The position numbers and the translations under genes are program-made. From Cyanobacteria bacterium SIG30 (GTDB lineage Bacteria > Cyanobacteriota > Vampirovibrionia > Gastranaerophilales > Gastranaerophilaceae), in the NCBI GenBank assembly GCA_015152475.1, contig SUTW01000002.1:1-64000 (forward strand): a stretch of 64,000 bases of DNA. The letters run 5' to 3'. Below, piece by piece: positions 15,291-24,235 of this stretch. The notes beneath the pieces were generated by a model that saw nothing but the letters and a program-made list of their open reading frames with translations, was not told the DNA's origin and made no database searches. The first letter of the stretch is position 1, and each line of letters starts with the position of its first letter.

Positions 15291-18257
15291 ATGATAAAAC
15301 CAATATCTTCTGTTAACTTTTTGACAAAAAAAGGAAATGTGAATTTTGCAAATGGTAATTTAAATTTAAGCACAAAGCCTATCCCATATGACACAGTTAG
15401 TTTTTGTGGCGAGAGTATGAGCAAAAGAGATAAGCTTGAAGAATTGATTTCTAATTCAAAAACAAGTGCTATGTATGTTATGGATAGAGGTGTTGAAATT
15501 GCCCAAAAATACGGTGCGAAAGAGGTTAGGGAAGAACATACATTGCTTGCTTGCCTAGAAGTTTTGGATAATTATATAGAAGATTTGGATTCTGGTGCTA
15601 CATATTATGGTGAAGAAAAATCGTCAGATTTAGCATCATTTATGGAACAATTTTTTGATTCTAATATGTTTAAAAAAGCTGACGTAAGAAAGAAAATTAA
15701 ACCTGTTATTAAAGATGAAATACAATTGCTTCAAAATATGATGGCAGAAAATGGAAGAGAATCTAAAATCCAAATTACAAAACCTAGTTTTAATACAGAC
15801 CATTTAAGCACAATTTATGCAATTTGGAACCAAGATAATATAGAAGACGTCTTGGCTTTTTGTGATTCAACCGTATTAAATGCTTCTTTGTATCCAGATA
15901 ATGATGAATATACGAAAAAAATTGCACTTCCATTTAGAAGAAGATTGCAAGAAGCGCTTATGTTAAATGATACTAAAACTTCTGAAAAACCACATATAAA
16001 ATTTTATGATGAAAAAGCAAGAAATATTTGGAAAAATTTAGCAGTCGGTACAAATATGTTTATTTTGCATGATAAAACTGTAAATCCGCAATATCTGGTT
16101 AATAGTTTTGAACATATTTTAAGTGTTCATGGTGAACAATTCGGTAAATTAAATAAAGAAAATACAAATGTAGTTGTTTTTAACGATAACGCAACTGGTG
16201 ATTATATTTCACACAAAATCAGACAAGCCACAAAAGAAAAAGACAAAAATCACGTTTTGGTATTTTCAACAAAAACAACAAATTATCATTTTTCTTCAAT
16301 GATGGAAGAAACATTTAAGAATCCGCCTAAAAATGTTAAATTTGTTGTCGTAAGTGAAAAAGACCAATATTATCAAAATGTTGATGTGCAAGATAGCGAA
16401 AATCCATTTGCTGATTTTGGTGAAGTAAATGTTCCTATTTTAAATACTGAGCAAGCTAAAAAAATATTTAGAGAAGAAAATGTTTTAGTTTCAAAAATCA
16501 AAAAACCATTTACGCCTGAAGCAGTTGACAAATGTGTCGAAATTTCAGCAACGCTTTCAGGAAGTTATCCAGAAAAAACTCAAAAAATAATGGATTTAAT
16601 GGCTTCTTATTATGTTGATAATGAAAAAATTACAGTTGATGATGTTATGGCTTATGTAAAAGAAGCAAACGAAGTCTTTAAAACCGTTGATGTGGATAGT
16701 TCTGTTATTGTTAACTTTGATACCGGTAAAAAATTATCAGATATTGTTGGTTCTGATGGAACAAGACGCGAAGCTAACTCTATTGTAAGAATGATAAATG
16801 ACAAAACAGTAGGTACAAAGGGTTATATTATTTATTCTCAAGATGGTTATCCGGGAGCTGGCAGACGTCATACAGCACAGGCGATAGCAGGAGAGGCAAA
16901 AATCCCATATATTGAAATTAATGCACTCGATTTTGGTACGAAAGATGTTGATCTTTTTGGTGGTGGAAATTTAACTCCTGAAGCTTCAATTAAAAAATTA
17001 TTTGGACTTGTTAAATCTCAGGCAGAAACCAATGAATCAAAATCAGCTGTTTTATTTATTGAAAATTTTGAATATTTTTCAGTTGGTGAACAGGTAAGCG
17101 AATATCACCAAAAGGCTATGTCTCAACTTTTAAGAGAAATGGGCAATGCCGAAAAACAAGGTTTAAACATTGTTGTAATGGGTTCAATGTCTGACCCTGA
17201 TTGTATAGGTAATTCAACCTTAAAATCTTTTAAATTCATTGATAAAATAGAAGTTGAATCACCATCATCTAAAACTGAGGCAAGAAGAGAAATTCTTGAT
17301 TACTATATTAAAAATAAAAAACTAGAAATAGCTGGCGATGATGATGAACAAAAAGCTTTAGTTTTAAGTAGTGCAGCAGATACCACAAGAGGTTTCCCAC
17401 TTGTTGAACTCATTGCTTTTTTAGATAAAGCTAATAATATTTCAAGAGAAAGAGGCAAAGACAAAATTGACCAAAAAGATTTTATAGAGGCATATTTGCA
17501 AATAACAACTGGTCGTCCAGCTTCTTATAATATGCCAGACCATAGTAAAGAAATTACATCAGCCCATGAATGTGGACATGCAATTACGGCACAAATTATG
17601 AGCGAGATTATCAATAAAAAAGATATGCCTTGGTACACATCTTCTGATATTAACTTTATTGCACTTGACCCAAGAAGCAATTATTTAGGCGCTGTTTATA
17701 CAAAGAGAAATTCAACTCAGGAATATACATTTGAAGAAGTTTTTGCAGATTTGGTTTTGGCATTTGGCGGACATTCTTGCGAAAAATTAATTTATGGAAT
17801 GGACGGCAGCTGGGGTATTACAGGCGATATGCAACAAATGACTTCAGAGATTCAAACAGCTATTCAATATATGGGTCTTGGGCCAAATGTCGGCAAAATT
17901 TGCATACAGGGAAATATGTTTGGTAACCTTGATATTTCAGCTTCAATGAGAGAAAAAATTGATAAAGATTTTGAATGTTTTTCAAAAAATGCAAATCTTG
18001 CATCAGACAAAATAGTTGAAGCATATATGCCATTTATTAAAGAATTTGCTGATAAATATAAATCACTTGTTGGGACTGGAGAATGTGTTATAAGTGCAAA
18101 ACAATTCAGGCAAGAATTAAACGAATGGCGTGAAAAACAATCTGCTGAGAAGAAAGCAGAATTTGAAAAATTAGAAAATGAAATCGAAGAGATTATTAGT
18201 AAAACCAAAGAAGGAATAGTAGTTGAAGATGAAAATAAGAAGTATTGCCCACTTTAA
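15291..18257 (+). CDS. Clp-N-like / degenerate AAA+ / M41 (FtsH-like) metalloprotease
   Basis: 988 residues from ATG 15291, chosen over ATG 15285 because GAGG lies seven bases ahead. Residues 1-40 carry an N-terminal segment ending SFCG. Residues about 45-150 resemble a Clp N-terminal repeat (REEHTLLACLEVL). An AAA+ domain follows, but its Walker A is GYPGAGRR (519-526, the Lys is Arg525) and Walker B is VLFIEN (E591-N592 where D-E is expected), so ATP hydrolysis is doubtful. The C-terminal peptidase keeps zinc motif HECGH (759-763) and the downstream ITGDMQQMTSE with a likely third ligand Asp. Unlike FtsH there is no membrane helix. The last 29 bases overlap the helicase gene, so the proteins are probably made together. 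Confidence 0.8.
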   Translation: MIKPISSVNFLTKKGNVNFANGNLNLSTKPIPYDTVSFCGESMSKRDKLEELISNSKTSAMYVMDRGVEIAQKYGAKEVREEHTLLACLEVLDNYIEDLDSGATYYGEEKSSDLASFMEQFFDSNMFKKADVRKKIKPVIKDEIQLLQNMMAENGRESKIQITKPSFNTDHLSTIYAIWNQDNIEDVLAFCDSTVLNASLYPDNDEYTKKIALPFRRRLQEALMLNDTKTSEKPHIKFYDEKARNIWKNLAVGTNMFILHDKTVNPQYLVNSFEHILSVHGEQFGKLNKENTNVVVFNDNATGDYISHKIRQATKEKDKNHVLVFSTKTTNYHFSSMMEETFKNPPKNVKFVVVSEKDQYYQNVDVQDSENPFADFGEVNVPILNTEQAKKIFREENVLVSKIKKPFTPEAVDKCVEISATLSGSYPEKTQKIMDLMASYYVDNEKITVDDVMAYVKEANEVFKTVDVDSSVIVNFDTGKKLSDIVGSDGTRREANSIVRMINDKTVGTKGYIIYSQDGYPGAGRRHTAQAIAGEAKIPYIEINALDFGTKDVDLFGGGNLTPEASIKKLFGLVKSQAETNESKSAVLFIENFEYFSVGEQVSEYHQKAMSQLLREMGNAEKQGLNIVVMGSMSDPDCIGNSTLKSFKFIDKIEVESPSSKTEARREILDYYIKNKKLEIAGDDDEQKALVLSSAADTTRGFPLVELIAFLDKANNISRERGKDKIDQKDFIEAYLQITTGRPASYNMPDHSKEITSAHECGHAITAQIMSEIINKKDMPWYTSSDINFIALDPRSNYLGAVYTKRNSTQEYTFEEVFADLVLAFGGHSCEKLIYGMDGSWGITGDMQQMTSEIQTAIQYMGLGPNVGKICIQGNMFGNLDISASMREKIDKDFECFSKNANLASDKIVEAYMPFIKEFADKYKSLVGTGECVISAKQFRQELNEWREKQSAEKKAEFEKLENEIEEIISKTKEGIVVEDENKKYCPL

Positions 18258-20886
18258 TAAAATACCTAATTTTCAGGAATTAAATACAAAAAAACAAGAA
18301 AAAATAGGGGTGCAAAATCCTATTTCTTCAAATGTTATTTTAAATTATATGAACTATACCTCAATTCCTTTTATGGGAAGGGAAAAAGTCTCTTTTGTTG
18401 ATACGATTTCTGATAATTATTTTAAACTTCCTAAAATAAAAACAAAAAATGGCAATATTATTCAGGCTTATCCTGATAAAACACAATTGGCTTGTGCGGA
18501 AAGTTTATATGAAGGCAACAGTACTGTTTGTATCGCACCAACTGGTACTGGTAAAACCGCAATCGCCAATTATGTAATTACAAAAAATTTAAAAGACGAT
18601 AAAAAAACTATTTATACAACTCCGCTCAAAGCATTATCTAATGATAAATACAGAGAATTTTGTAAACTCTATGGTGATGAAAAAGTTGGTCTTTTAACAG
18701 GTGACATTAAATTAAACAAGGATGCGCCAATTGTTATAATGACAACTGAAATATACAGAAATATGGCACTTGGTGCTTATGCAAAAAATAGTGATGAGCG
18801 CTTCGATGGTGTTAAAACGGTTATCTTTGACGAAGCTCATTATATCGCAGAACATGAACGTGGACGTATTTGGGAAGAAAGCATTATGCTGACTCCATCA
18901 AGTGTTCAAATATTGCCATTGAGTGCCACGATTGGTAATGGTTTAGAATTTGCATCTTGGATTGAAAATGTTACAGACAGAAAGACAAATTTAGTTGAAG
19001 CAAGTCCAAAGGATAGGCATGTTCCTTTGGTTTATTATAATTATGTTGGACTTGAAAAAGGTGGGTTCCAAGAACTTATTAAAGGTAAAGTTAATATAAA
19101 GGCTATAAATAAAAATTTTGAAAATGATTCTTTGTCACAAAGACAAATAAGAGCAATTGATATGCTTTATCAAATTCAAAATAATAAAGATGATGATTAT
19201 GTGGCTTCTAAAGAGGAGCAAAAAGAAATTCTTGATATTTTGAATTTTATGACTCATTCTTCAAAAACACCACATTTGCAATTTGCAGATCTTTTAAGAA
19301 GAGAATTTAGATTAAAAGAAATCAAGGCTCAAGAAATTACGCAACTTTTAATAGATTCTGATTCAAAAAGCATAAATGATTTTGAAACTCCAAAAAATGC
19401 AAAAGTGGAAAAGAAAAATGATTATAAAAATCTTGTAAGAGCACTTAAATCAGATAATAAATTGCCAGCTTTAGTTTTTATATTTTCTAAGGCTAACTGT
19501 AATGACGCATCTGCAATTTTAGCAGATGGTGGTTTAAATTTAACCACTCAAAAAGAAAAAGAAGAAATTCAAAAAATTATAGATAATTATAAAGAAAAAG
19601 GTATTTATTTAGGTAAAGAATTCAGCGAAAGAGAACTTTTGCAAGGTGTCGCAGTTCATCATGCAGGTTTGCTTCCAGCGCATAAAAAATTGGTTGAAGA
19701 ATTATTTTCTAAAAAACTTGTAAAAACTGTTTTTGCAACATCAACATTATCTGCCGGAATAAATATGCCAGCTAAAACAGTTGTTATAACATCTGTTGAT
19801 CGCCCCACAAGAAATCAATTTGGTGGTATAGATTATGTTCCTTTAACTGCTAACGAATTTCATCAAATGTCAGGAAGAGCAGGAAGACGCGGAATTGACA
19901 CAATTGGCAATGTTGTTTTATATAAGCTTACAAACAAAGACTCACATATTGCAAAAGATTTGATTTTGAAAGCACCAGATAAGGCTAAAAGTTCTTTTAG
20001 TCCAAGTTATTCTTTCTTGCCTGCTTATTATCAAAGATGTGAAGATGATTCGCTTTTGGATTATTTCCAAAGAAACACTTTGAAGGTATACCAGGCTGAA
20101 AATAAACACAAAACACTTGTTAATTTAAAAGAAGATTTCGAGAAATACAGACAGGCTCTTGTTGAATTAAATTTCTTAGAACCAACAGAAAAAGGCTATA
20201 GACCAACTTTAAAAGGCCAAATGTTAACAAAAGCCCATGGATATAACCAACTTGCAATAGTAGATGTAATATTCTCTGGTTTTCTTGAACAATTAAATCC
20301 GATTGAACTTGCATCTTTTGCGGCTGCGATGACTTCAGAAAAACAAGATAGAAACAATAAAGACAAAGACGAAATGATTTTTGCACAAAATCTTATGGAA
20401 ATGTGCAAAAAATCTGATGATACAGTACCATTAATTGATAGTTTAATGCTTGCTTTTGAATCAGATGACAGAAAAAATGAAGTTGAAAAAGAACATAAAA
20501 TAAAAAATTATTCTGATTATAAAACAGGAATTTTTGAAGCTTGGCTTGCATATAATTGGGCTTATAAAAACTCAGAAAATCCAGAAAAAAGTACTAATAA
20601 TTTTAAAATGCTAGGAAGGGAATTTGTAGGCAAAAAAGCCAAAGGAAAAGCTCTTTCTCTATCAAGTGCAAGAAGGTTTGAAGATGGTAATATTTATAGG
20701 ATTTTGGCTCAATCAACAGATGTGTTGAAACAAATTATAAATATTAGTGAATTTGCAATTGAAAATGAATATCCAAATAAAAAATACTATGAAAATTTAA
20801 TTCAAACTGCAACTAAGGCTGTTGAATTAATTAAACACCCACCAATGTATGATGCATCAGCAGTAGGCAACAATGAAAATAACTAA
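18229..20886 (+). CDS. Ski2/Mtr4-like superfamily 2 helicase
   Basis: 885 residues from ATG 18229 (the TTG two codons earlier is less likely). The N-terminal segment ends PFMG (47-50), matching the neighbours. Helicase motifs are complete: I APTGTGKT (103-110), II DEAH (201-204), III SAT, V FATSTLSAGINMPAKTVV and VI QMSGRAGRRGID from residue 546. The motif V and VI wording is that of Ski2, Mtr4 and actinobacterial HelY RNA helicases. It probably unwinds RNA with ATP; DNA is possible. It overlaps the protease gene by 29 bases and the HNH gene by 14, so the three form one translationally coupled operon. Confidence 0.88.
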   Translation: MKIRSIAHFNKIPNFQELNTKKQEKIGVQNPISSNVILNYMNYTSIPFMGREKVSFVDTISDNYFKLPKIKTKNGNIIQAYPDKTQLACAESLYEGNSTVCIAPTGTGKTAIANYVITKNLKDDKKTIYTTPLKALSNDKYREFCKLYGDEKVGLLTGDIKLNKDAPIVIMTTEIYRNMALGAYAKNSDERFDGVKTVIFDEAHYIAEHERGRIWEESIMLTPSSVQILPLSATIGNGLEFASWIENVTDRKTNLVEASPKDRHVPLVYYNYVGLEKGGFQELIKGKVNIKAINKNFENDSLSQRQIRAIDMLYQIQNNKDDDYVASKEEQKEILDILNFMTHSSKTPHLQFADLLRREFRLKEIKAQEITQLLIDSDSKSINDFETPKNAKVEKKNDYKNLVRALKSDNKLPALVFIFSKANCNDASAILADGGLNLTTQKEKEEIQKIIDNYKEKGIYLGKEFSERELLQGVAVHHAGLLPAHKKLVEELFSKKLVKTVFATSTLSAGINMPAKTVVITSVDRPTRNQFGGIDYVPLTANEFHQMSGRAGRRGIDTIGNVVLYKLTNKDSHIAKDLILKAPDKAKSSFSPSYSFLPAYYQRCEDDSLLDYFQRNTLKVYQAENKHKTLVNLKEDFEKYRQALVELNFLEPTEKGYRPTLKGQMLTKAHGYNQLAIVDVIFSGFLEQLNPIELASFAAAMTSEKQDRNNKDKDEMIFAQNLMEMCKKSDDTVPLIDSLMLAFESDDRKNEVEKEHKIKNYSDYKTGIFEAWLAYNWAYKNSENPEKSTNNFKMLGREFVGKKAKGKALSLSSARRFEDGNIYRILAQSTDVLKQIINISEFAIENEYPNKKYYENLIQTATKAVELIKHPPMYDASAVGNNENN

Positions 20887-23092
20887 TATAAAAGCCAATT
20901 ACTATAATTTTATAAACTTTAAGCAAAATCTTATCAAGAAAAATGTTGATAAGGAATTGAAAGCTGATACTTTTGAAAAATGCAATCTAAGTTTTAAAGG
21001 ACAACCTTGTTCTGCTGATGATTTTAAAATAAAAGCGCTTTACGATATACCTTGCCCTTGTTGCGGGACGAATATGGTCACCAATTCGCAATTAAATAGT
21101 TTTGTGAATTCTGTATGTGATAGAAAAGGTGACGAACTTGTCAAAGTTCTTAAAAGATATGATAAATATTATCGTCCTGTTGAAAAAGATGTTGTTGCAG
21201 AAATTTCAAAATATGCAGTTTTATATCCTAATTTGAATGTTGAGGAATTGACTAAAACAATAAGTGTTTTTCACAGAGAAAATTTGCAAAATGAACAAAG
21301 AGAGATTCTTGATGAATTAAAATCTTTTGCGCCACTTTTGAACAAAGAAACATCAGAAAGATATAAAAAATATATTGATGATTCTTATAAATTAATTGAA
21401 ACTTTTACCGATGAACAAACTTTTAAAAGAAAATCATTTATTTCTAATTTAGAAAATATATGTAGCACTTCAACTTCAAAAGAGAACCAAGAAAAAATCT
21501 TAAAAGTTGCACAAAAATTACCAACATCAAGCAATAGCGCAAGTGCTTTCTTCATTAAATACTCTAGAAGAGGACAATTCGAAATTGCAAACAGGCTTTT
21601 AAATTCTGCCCTAGGCACAACAGAACATGTTCAGCCAAAATCTAAGGACGGGCAAAATAATACAATGAATTATATTGCGATGTGTGCAGACTGTAATTCA
21701 AAACGCGGGAATATGCCTTATGGTGAATGGTTTGTTTATCATCCAGAAATGCCTGCAAACCTGCAAAAATATTTAGATGAAGTTGTTAAAAGAATAGTTA
21801 ATAAAGAAGTCAGAGGTTATAACAGTTATCCAGAAGATGTTGTTAAGGCAATAAGAAAAGAAACAAAGGGTAAAGTAAATCTTATCATAAATGAAGTCAG
21901 ACCTGATGATGATTATGCAGTTGAAATTCCAAAAGGCGCTACAAAAGCTGAAAGAATTGCTTTGATGGAAAAAAGTTTAGCTGACAAAAAATTAACTCTT
22001 GAAAAACTTAAAAAAACTGAACAAGATCTGAGAAAAGATAAAGAATATAAAATTTTGGTTGAACTTGAAGAGATAAAAAAAGAACTGGAAAAGCTTGTAA
22101 AAGAAAAAAATGAAGTTTCAAATGGTTTAAATGATGTTAGAAAGGCCGAAGGTGTGCATGCCCAAAGGGTTGCTAAAATTGAAGCAATTAAAAAACAACT
22201 GGCCGATCCTAATATTTCAAAAAAAGAGGAAGCAACGTTAAAAGATAAATTGTCAAAACTTGAAAAAAGAATGGAAAAAGAAGTAAATTACGAAGAAGAA
22301 CGTAAAACTTTGTCAGACAGATATGATGAACTTAAAGTTTTGATTGCAGAAAAAACGGCAGAGTTAGAGGAAAAGAAAACAAAAATAAAACTACCTTCAG
22401 ATTATGCTGTTCAAGAAAAAGAATTGCTTGAAAAACTTGAGATAATTTATGCACTTAAACGTAAAATTACAACCAATAAGACTAATATTGAAGATAAAAA
22501 ATCCGTTCTTGAAAGAAAAAATGAAATAATGTCAGAACTTAAAAGTCTAAAAGGTGAAGTTGCGTTTTTCGAAAGTTCTTGTCTTGATATTGAACCAAAT
22601 AATGATGCTATAAACAAATATAATATTTTAATTAAAAAACTTTCATTTATTGAATCAATTGATTCTGCTCGTTTTAGAAGTGCATTTAAGGCTCCAAAGG
22701 GAATAAAGTCTGATTTTATCTTAGATGAAGCAAAGAAATCTATCAGAGAACAAATTGCAGTTTTAACAGATGAACCTGCTGTAAGAAATAAAATAAATAT
22801 AGACAGAATTGAAGCCTTGGAAGATGAAAAAGAAGAATGTAATTTAAGGTTAGCAAAAATTGCTTCTATAGAAGCAAGTATTGTTGCGACAGAGAAAGAA
22901 TTGGCAGAACTTGAAGAAAGGGATGGAAAAGAAGAAATCCTGGTTAGAAACCTTGAAAAAGTAAGGTTAAGAAAGAAAATTATAGAAGATAAAATAAAAG
23001 ATTTGGACATTAGAAAAAGAATCACAATTCTTGAAGATACAATTGCAAGACATGCAAACGAACTTGCGAACCTTAGAAATCTTCCTGAGTAG
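20873..23092 (+). CDS. HNH endonuclease with long C-terminal coiled coil
   Basis: 739 residues. An N-terminal segment ending SFKG (40-43) is followed by CPCC (61-64). The HNH core has EHVQP (E251-H252) and, 19 residues on, CADCNSKRG (C271, C274, N275); together these make a standard beta-beta-alpha-metal nuclease with a structural zinc site. Residues about 340-735 are Lys/Glu-rich heptad-like helices, probably a long coiled coil for dimerisation or a scaffold, SMC-like in appearance but without an ATPase head. It should cut nucleic acid; the target is unknown. It is the last gene of the operon with the protease and helicase, and a terminator and tRNA-Leu follow. Confidence 0.82.
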   Translation: MKITNIKANYYNFINFKQNLIKKNVDKELKADTFEKCNLSFKGQPCSADDFKIKALYDIPCPCCGTNMVTNSQLNSFVNSVCDRKGDELVKVLKRYDKYYRPVEKDVVAEISKYAVLYPNLNVEELTKTISVFHRENLQNEQREILDELKSFAPLLNKETSERYKKYIDDSYKLIETFTDEQTFKRKSFISNLENICSTSTSKENQEKILKVAQKLPTSSNSASAFFIKYSRRGQFEIANRLLNSALGTTEHVQPKSKDGQNNTMNYIAMCADCNSKRGNMPYGEWFVYHPEMPANLQKYLDEVVKRIVNKEVRGYNSYPEDVVKAIRKETKGKVNLIINEVRPDDDYAVEIPKGATKAERIALMEKSLADKKLTLEKLKKTEQDLRKDKEYKILVELEEIKKELEKLVKEKNEVSNGLNDVRKAEGVHAQRVAKIEAIKKQLADPNISKKEEATLKDKLSKLEKRMEKEVNYEEERKTLSDRYDELKVLIAEKTAELEEKKTKIKLPSDYAVQEKELLEKLEIIYALKRKITTNKTNIEDKKSVLERKNEIMSELKSLKGEVAFFESSCLDIEPNNDAINKYNILIKKLSFIESIDSARFRSAFKAPKGIKSDFILDEAKKSIREQIAVLTDEPAVRNKINIDRIEALEDEKEECNLRLAKIASIEASIVATEKELAELEERDGKEEILVRNLEKVRLRKKIIEDKIKDLDIRKRITILEDTIARHANELANLRNLPE

Positions 23093-23113
23093 TTTTGAAA
23101 ATATAAGTAAATA

Positions 23114-23143
23114 AAAAAACTCGCCCTTAAAGCGAGTTTTTTG
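23114..23143. terminator. terminator after the HNH gene
   Basis: Stem ACTCGC / GCGAGT with A and T runs on the two sides, usable in both directions, between the operon and the convergent tRNA-Leu. Confidence 0.8.
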
Positions 23144-23147
23144 TAAG

Positions 23148-23236
23148 TGGTGCTCCAGGCCAGACTTGAACTGGCACTAGGGGTGAGCCTAATTGGATTT
23201 TAAGTCCAACGCGTCTACCGATTCCGCCACTGGAGC
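23148..23236 (-). tRNA. tRNA-Leu(TAA)
   Basis: Minus strand, 89 bases including an encoded CCA. Acceptor GCTCCAG pairs with CTGGAGC, anticodon loop CTTAAAA gives TAA, the long variable arm is typical of a class II tRNA, and the T arm is CCAGTTCAAGTCTGG. Confidence 0.95.
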
Positions 23237-23275
23237 GTCTTTAATTATCTTATTACAAAAATAACTTTTGTCCAG

Positions 23276-23476
23276 TTATTTTTCTATAAGCGCATTTATT
23301 TCATCAACCATAACATCTGGGTCGATGCCATGAACCTTTGCACCAGCTTCAAGATTTTCAAAACGCGCTGCTGCGCAACCAATACAGCCTAAACCATATT
23401 TTGCAAAAACTTCTAAACTTTCAGGATATTGTTGAACAATATCTAATAAGCCCATATCTTTTGTTACTTTTCCCAT
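23276..23476 (-). CDS. DUF1858 domain protein
   Basis: 66 residues. The whole protein is one DUF1858 domain (hybrid-cluster-associated redox-disulfide type): VTKDMGLLDIVQQYPESLEVF, then a Cys pair in GLGCIGCAAARFENLE and the helix DEINALIEK. The pair CIGC may form a redox disulfide or bind a cluster. Its partner is not known; no hybrid-cluster protein gene lies nearby. RBS AAAGG precedes ATG 23476, with TATAAT about 30 bases upstream. Confidence 0.9.
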   Translation of the reverse strand: MGKVTKDMGLLDIVQQYPESLEVFAKYGLGCIGCAAARFENLEAGAKVHGIDPDVMVDEINALIEK

Positions 23477-23631
23477 TTTTTGCCTTTCTGTTTTTCTTTA
23501 TTAATTATTATATATGAAAAAAAAATCTAATTACAACCCTAAAGATTGTGTTGGATTAAAAAATTTTAAAAAAGATATTCTTAAAACAAAAATTACTTTT
23601 AAATGCCTGAATGATAATCTCGTTTTAAGAT

Positions 23632-24141
23632 TTATTGGTCTGTTTCAAAATTTTTATTTATCATTTTTTCAAAATCGGAAGGCTTGATATCTTTTATAAA
23701 ATTTTTGAATTCAAGCGCTTCTTGTTCGTCTCGTTGCGTGTTTGTTGTTATACCGCCTTTTGAAATAACTTCTGGTGAAACGTAAATTGGAACTTGTGCC
23801 CTTATTGCAATCGCAATTGCATCTGATGGTCTTGCATCTATTTCAGCAATTTTTCCATCCTTGTTTTTTAGAACAAGTGAAGAATAATATGTTTCTTCTG
23901 TTACGTCATTAATTCTGACTTCTTCAAGCTTAAATTCCGTTTTGTTAAAAATATCAATAAATAAGTCATGTGTCATAGGACGGCTTGAAGGTATATTTTC
24001 TATTTTTCTGATAATTGAACTTGCTTCAGCTGAACCTATCCATATAGGAAGGGCTATTCTGTTTTCTGCGTCGTTTAAAACTACAATTGGTGAACCACTT
24101 CTTGTGTCAAGTGCGATTCCCATAACTCTCATTTCTATCAT
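23632..24141 (-). CDS. bifunctional nuclease family protein (DUF151)
   Basis: 169 residues with the DUF151/BFN domain across residues 1-130: MRVMGIALDTRSGSPIVVL, PIWIGSAEASSI and IDARPSDAIAIAIR. Members are reported to have nuclease activity; a role here is not shown by the sequence. RBS AAAGGA precedes ATG 24141. It is separated from the glycine-zipper gene upstream by a terminator, so it is transcribed from its own promoter. Confidence 0.9.
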   Translation of the reverse strand: MIEMRVMGIALDTRSGSPIVVLNDAENRIALPIWIGSAEASSIIRKIENIPSSRPMTHDLFIDIFNKTEFKLEEVRINDVTEETYYSSLVLKNKDGKIAEIDARPSDAIAIAIRAQVPIYVSPEVISKGGITTNTQRDEQEALEFKNFIKDIKPSDFEKMINKNFETDQ

Positions 24142-24178
24142 AATGTATCCTTTTATTTTATAGTTTTATTATACACGC

Positions 24179-24221
24179 AAAAAACCGTCTTGTTATATAC
24201 AACAACAAGACGGTTTTTTAT
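24179..24221. terminator. terminator of the glycine-zipper gene
   Basis: Long stem AAACCGTCTTGTT / AACAAGACGGTTT with T runs on both outer sides. Confidence 0.85.
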
Positions 24222-24235
24222 ATTTATTTTGTTAA

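Noticed and set aside
22447-23025. 192-codon minus-strand frame
   Set aside because: It lies wholly inside the coiled-coil part of the HNH gene; its Ser/Phe-rich composition is the complement of Glu/Lys codons.
23148-23236. tRNA-Leu as an integration site of the neighbouring operon
   Set aside because: No integrase and no repeated copy of the tRNA 3' end were seen near 14-15 kb.
23514-23687. 57-codon plus-strand frame, Lys-rich
   Set aside because: No ribosome binding site, overlaps the end of the DUF151 gene, and its first bases are explained by the minus-strand DUF1858 promoter.
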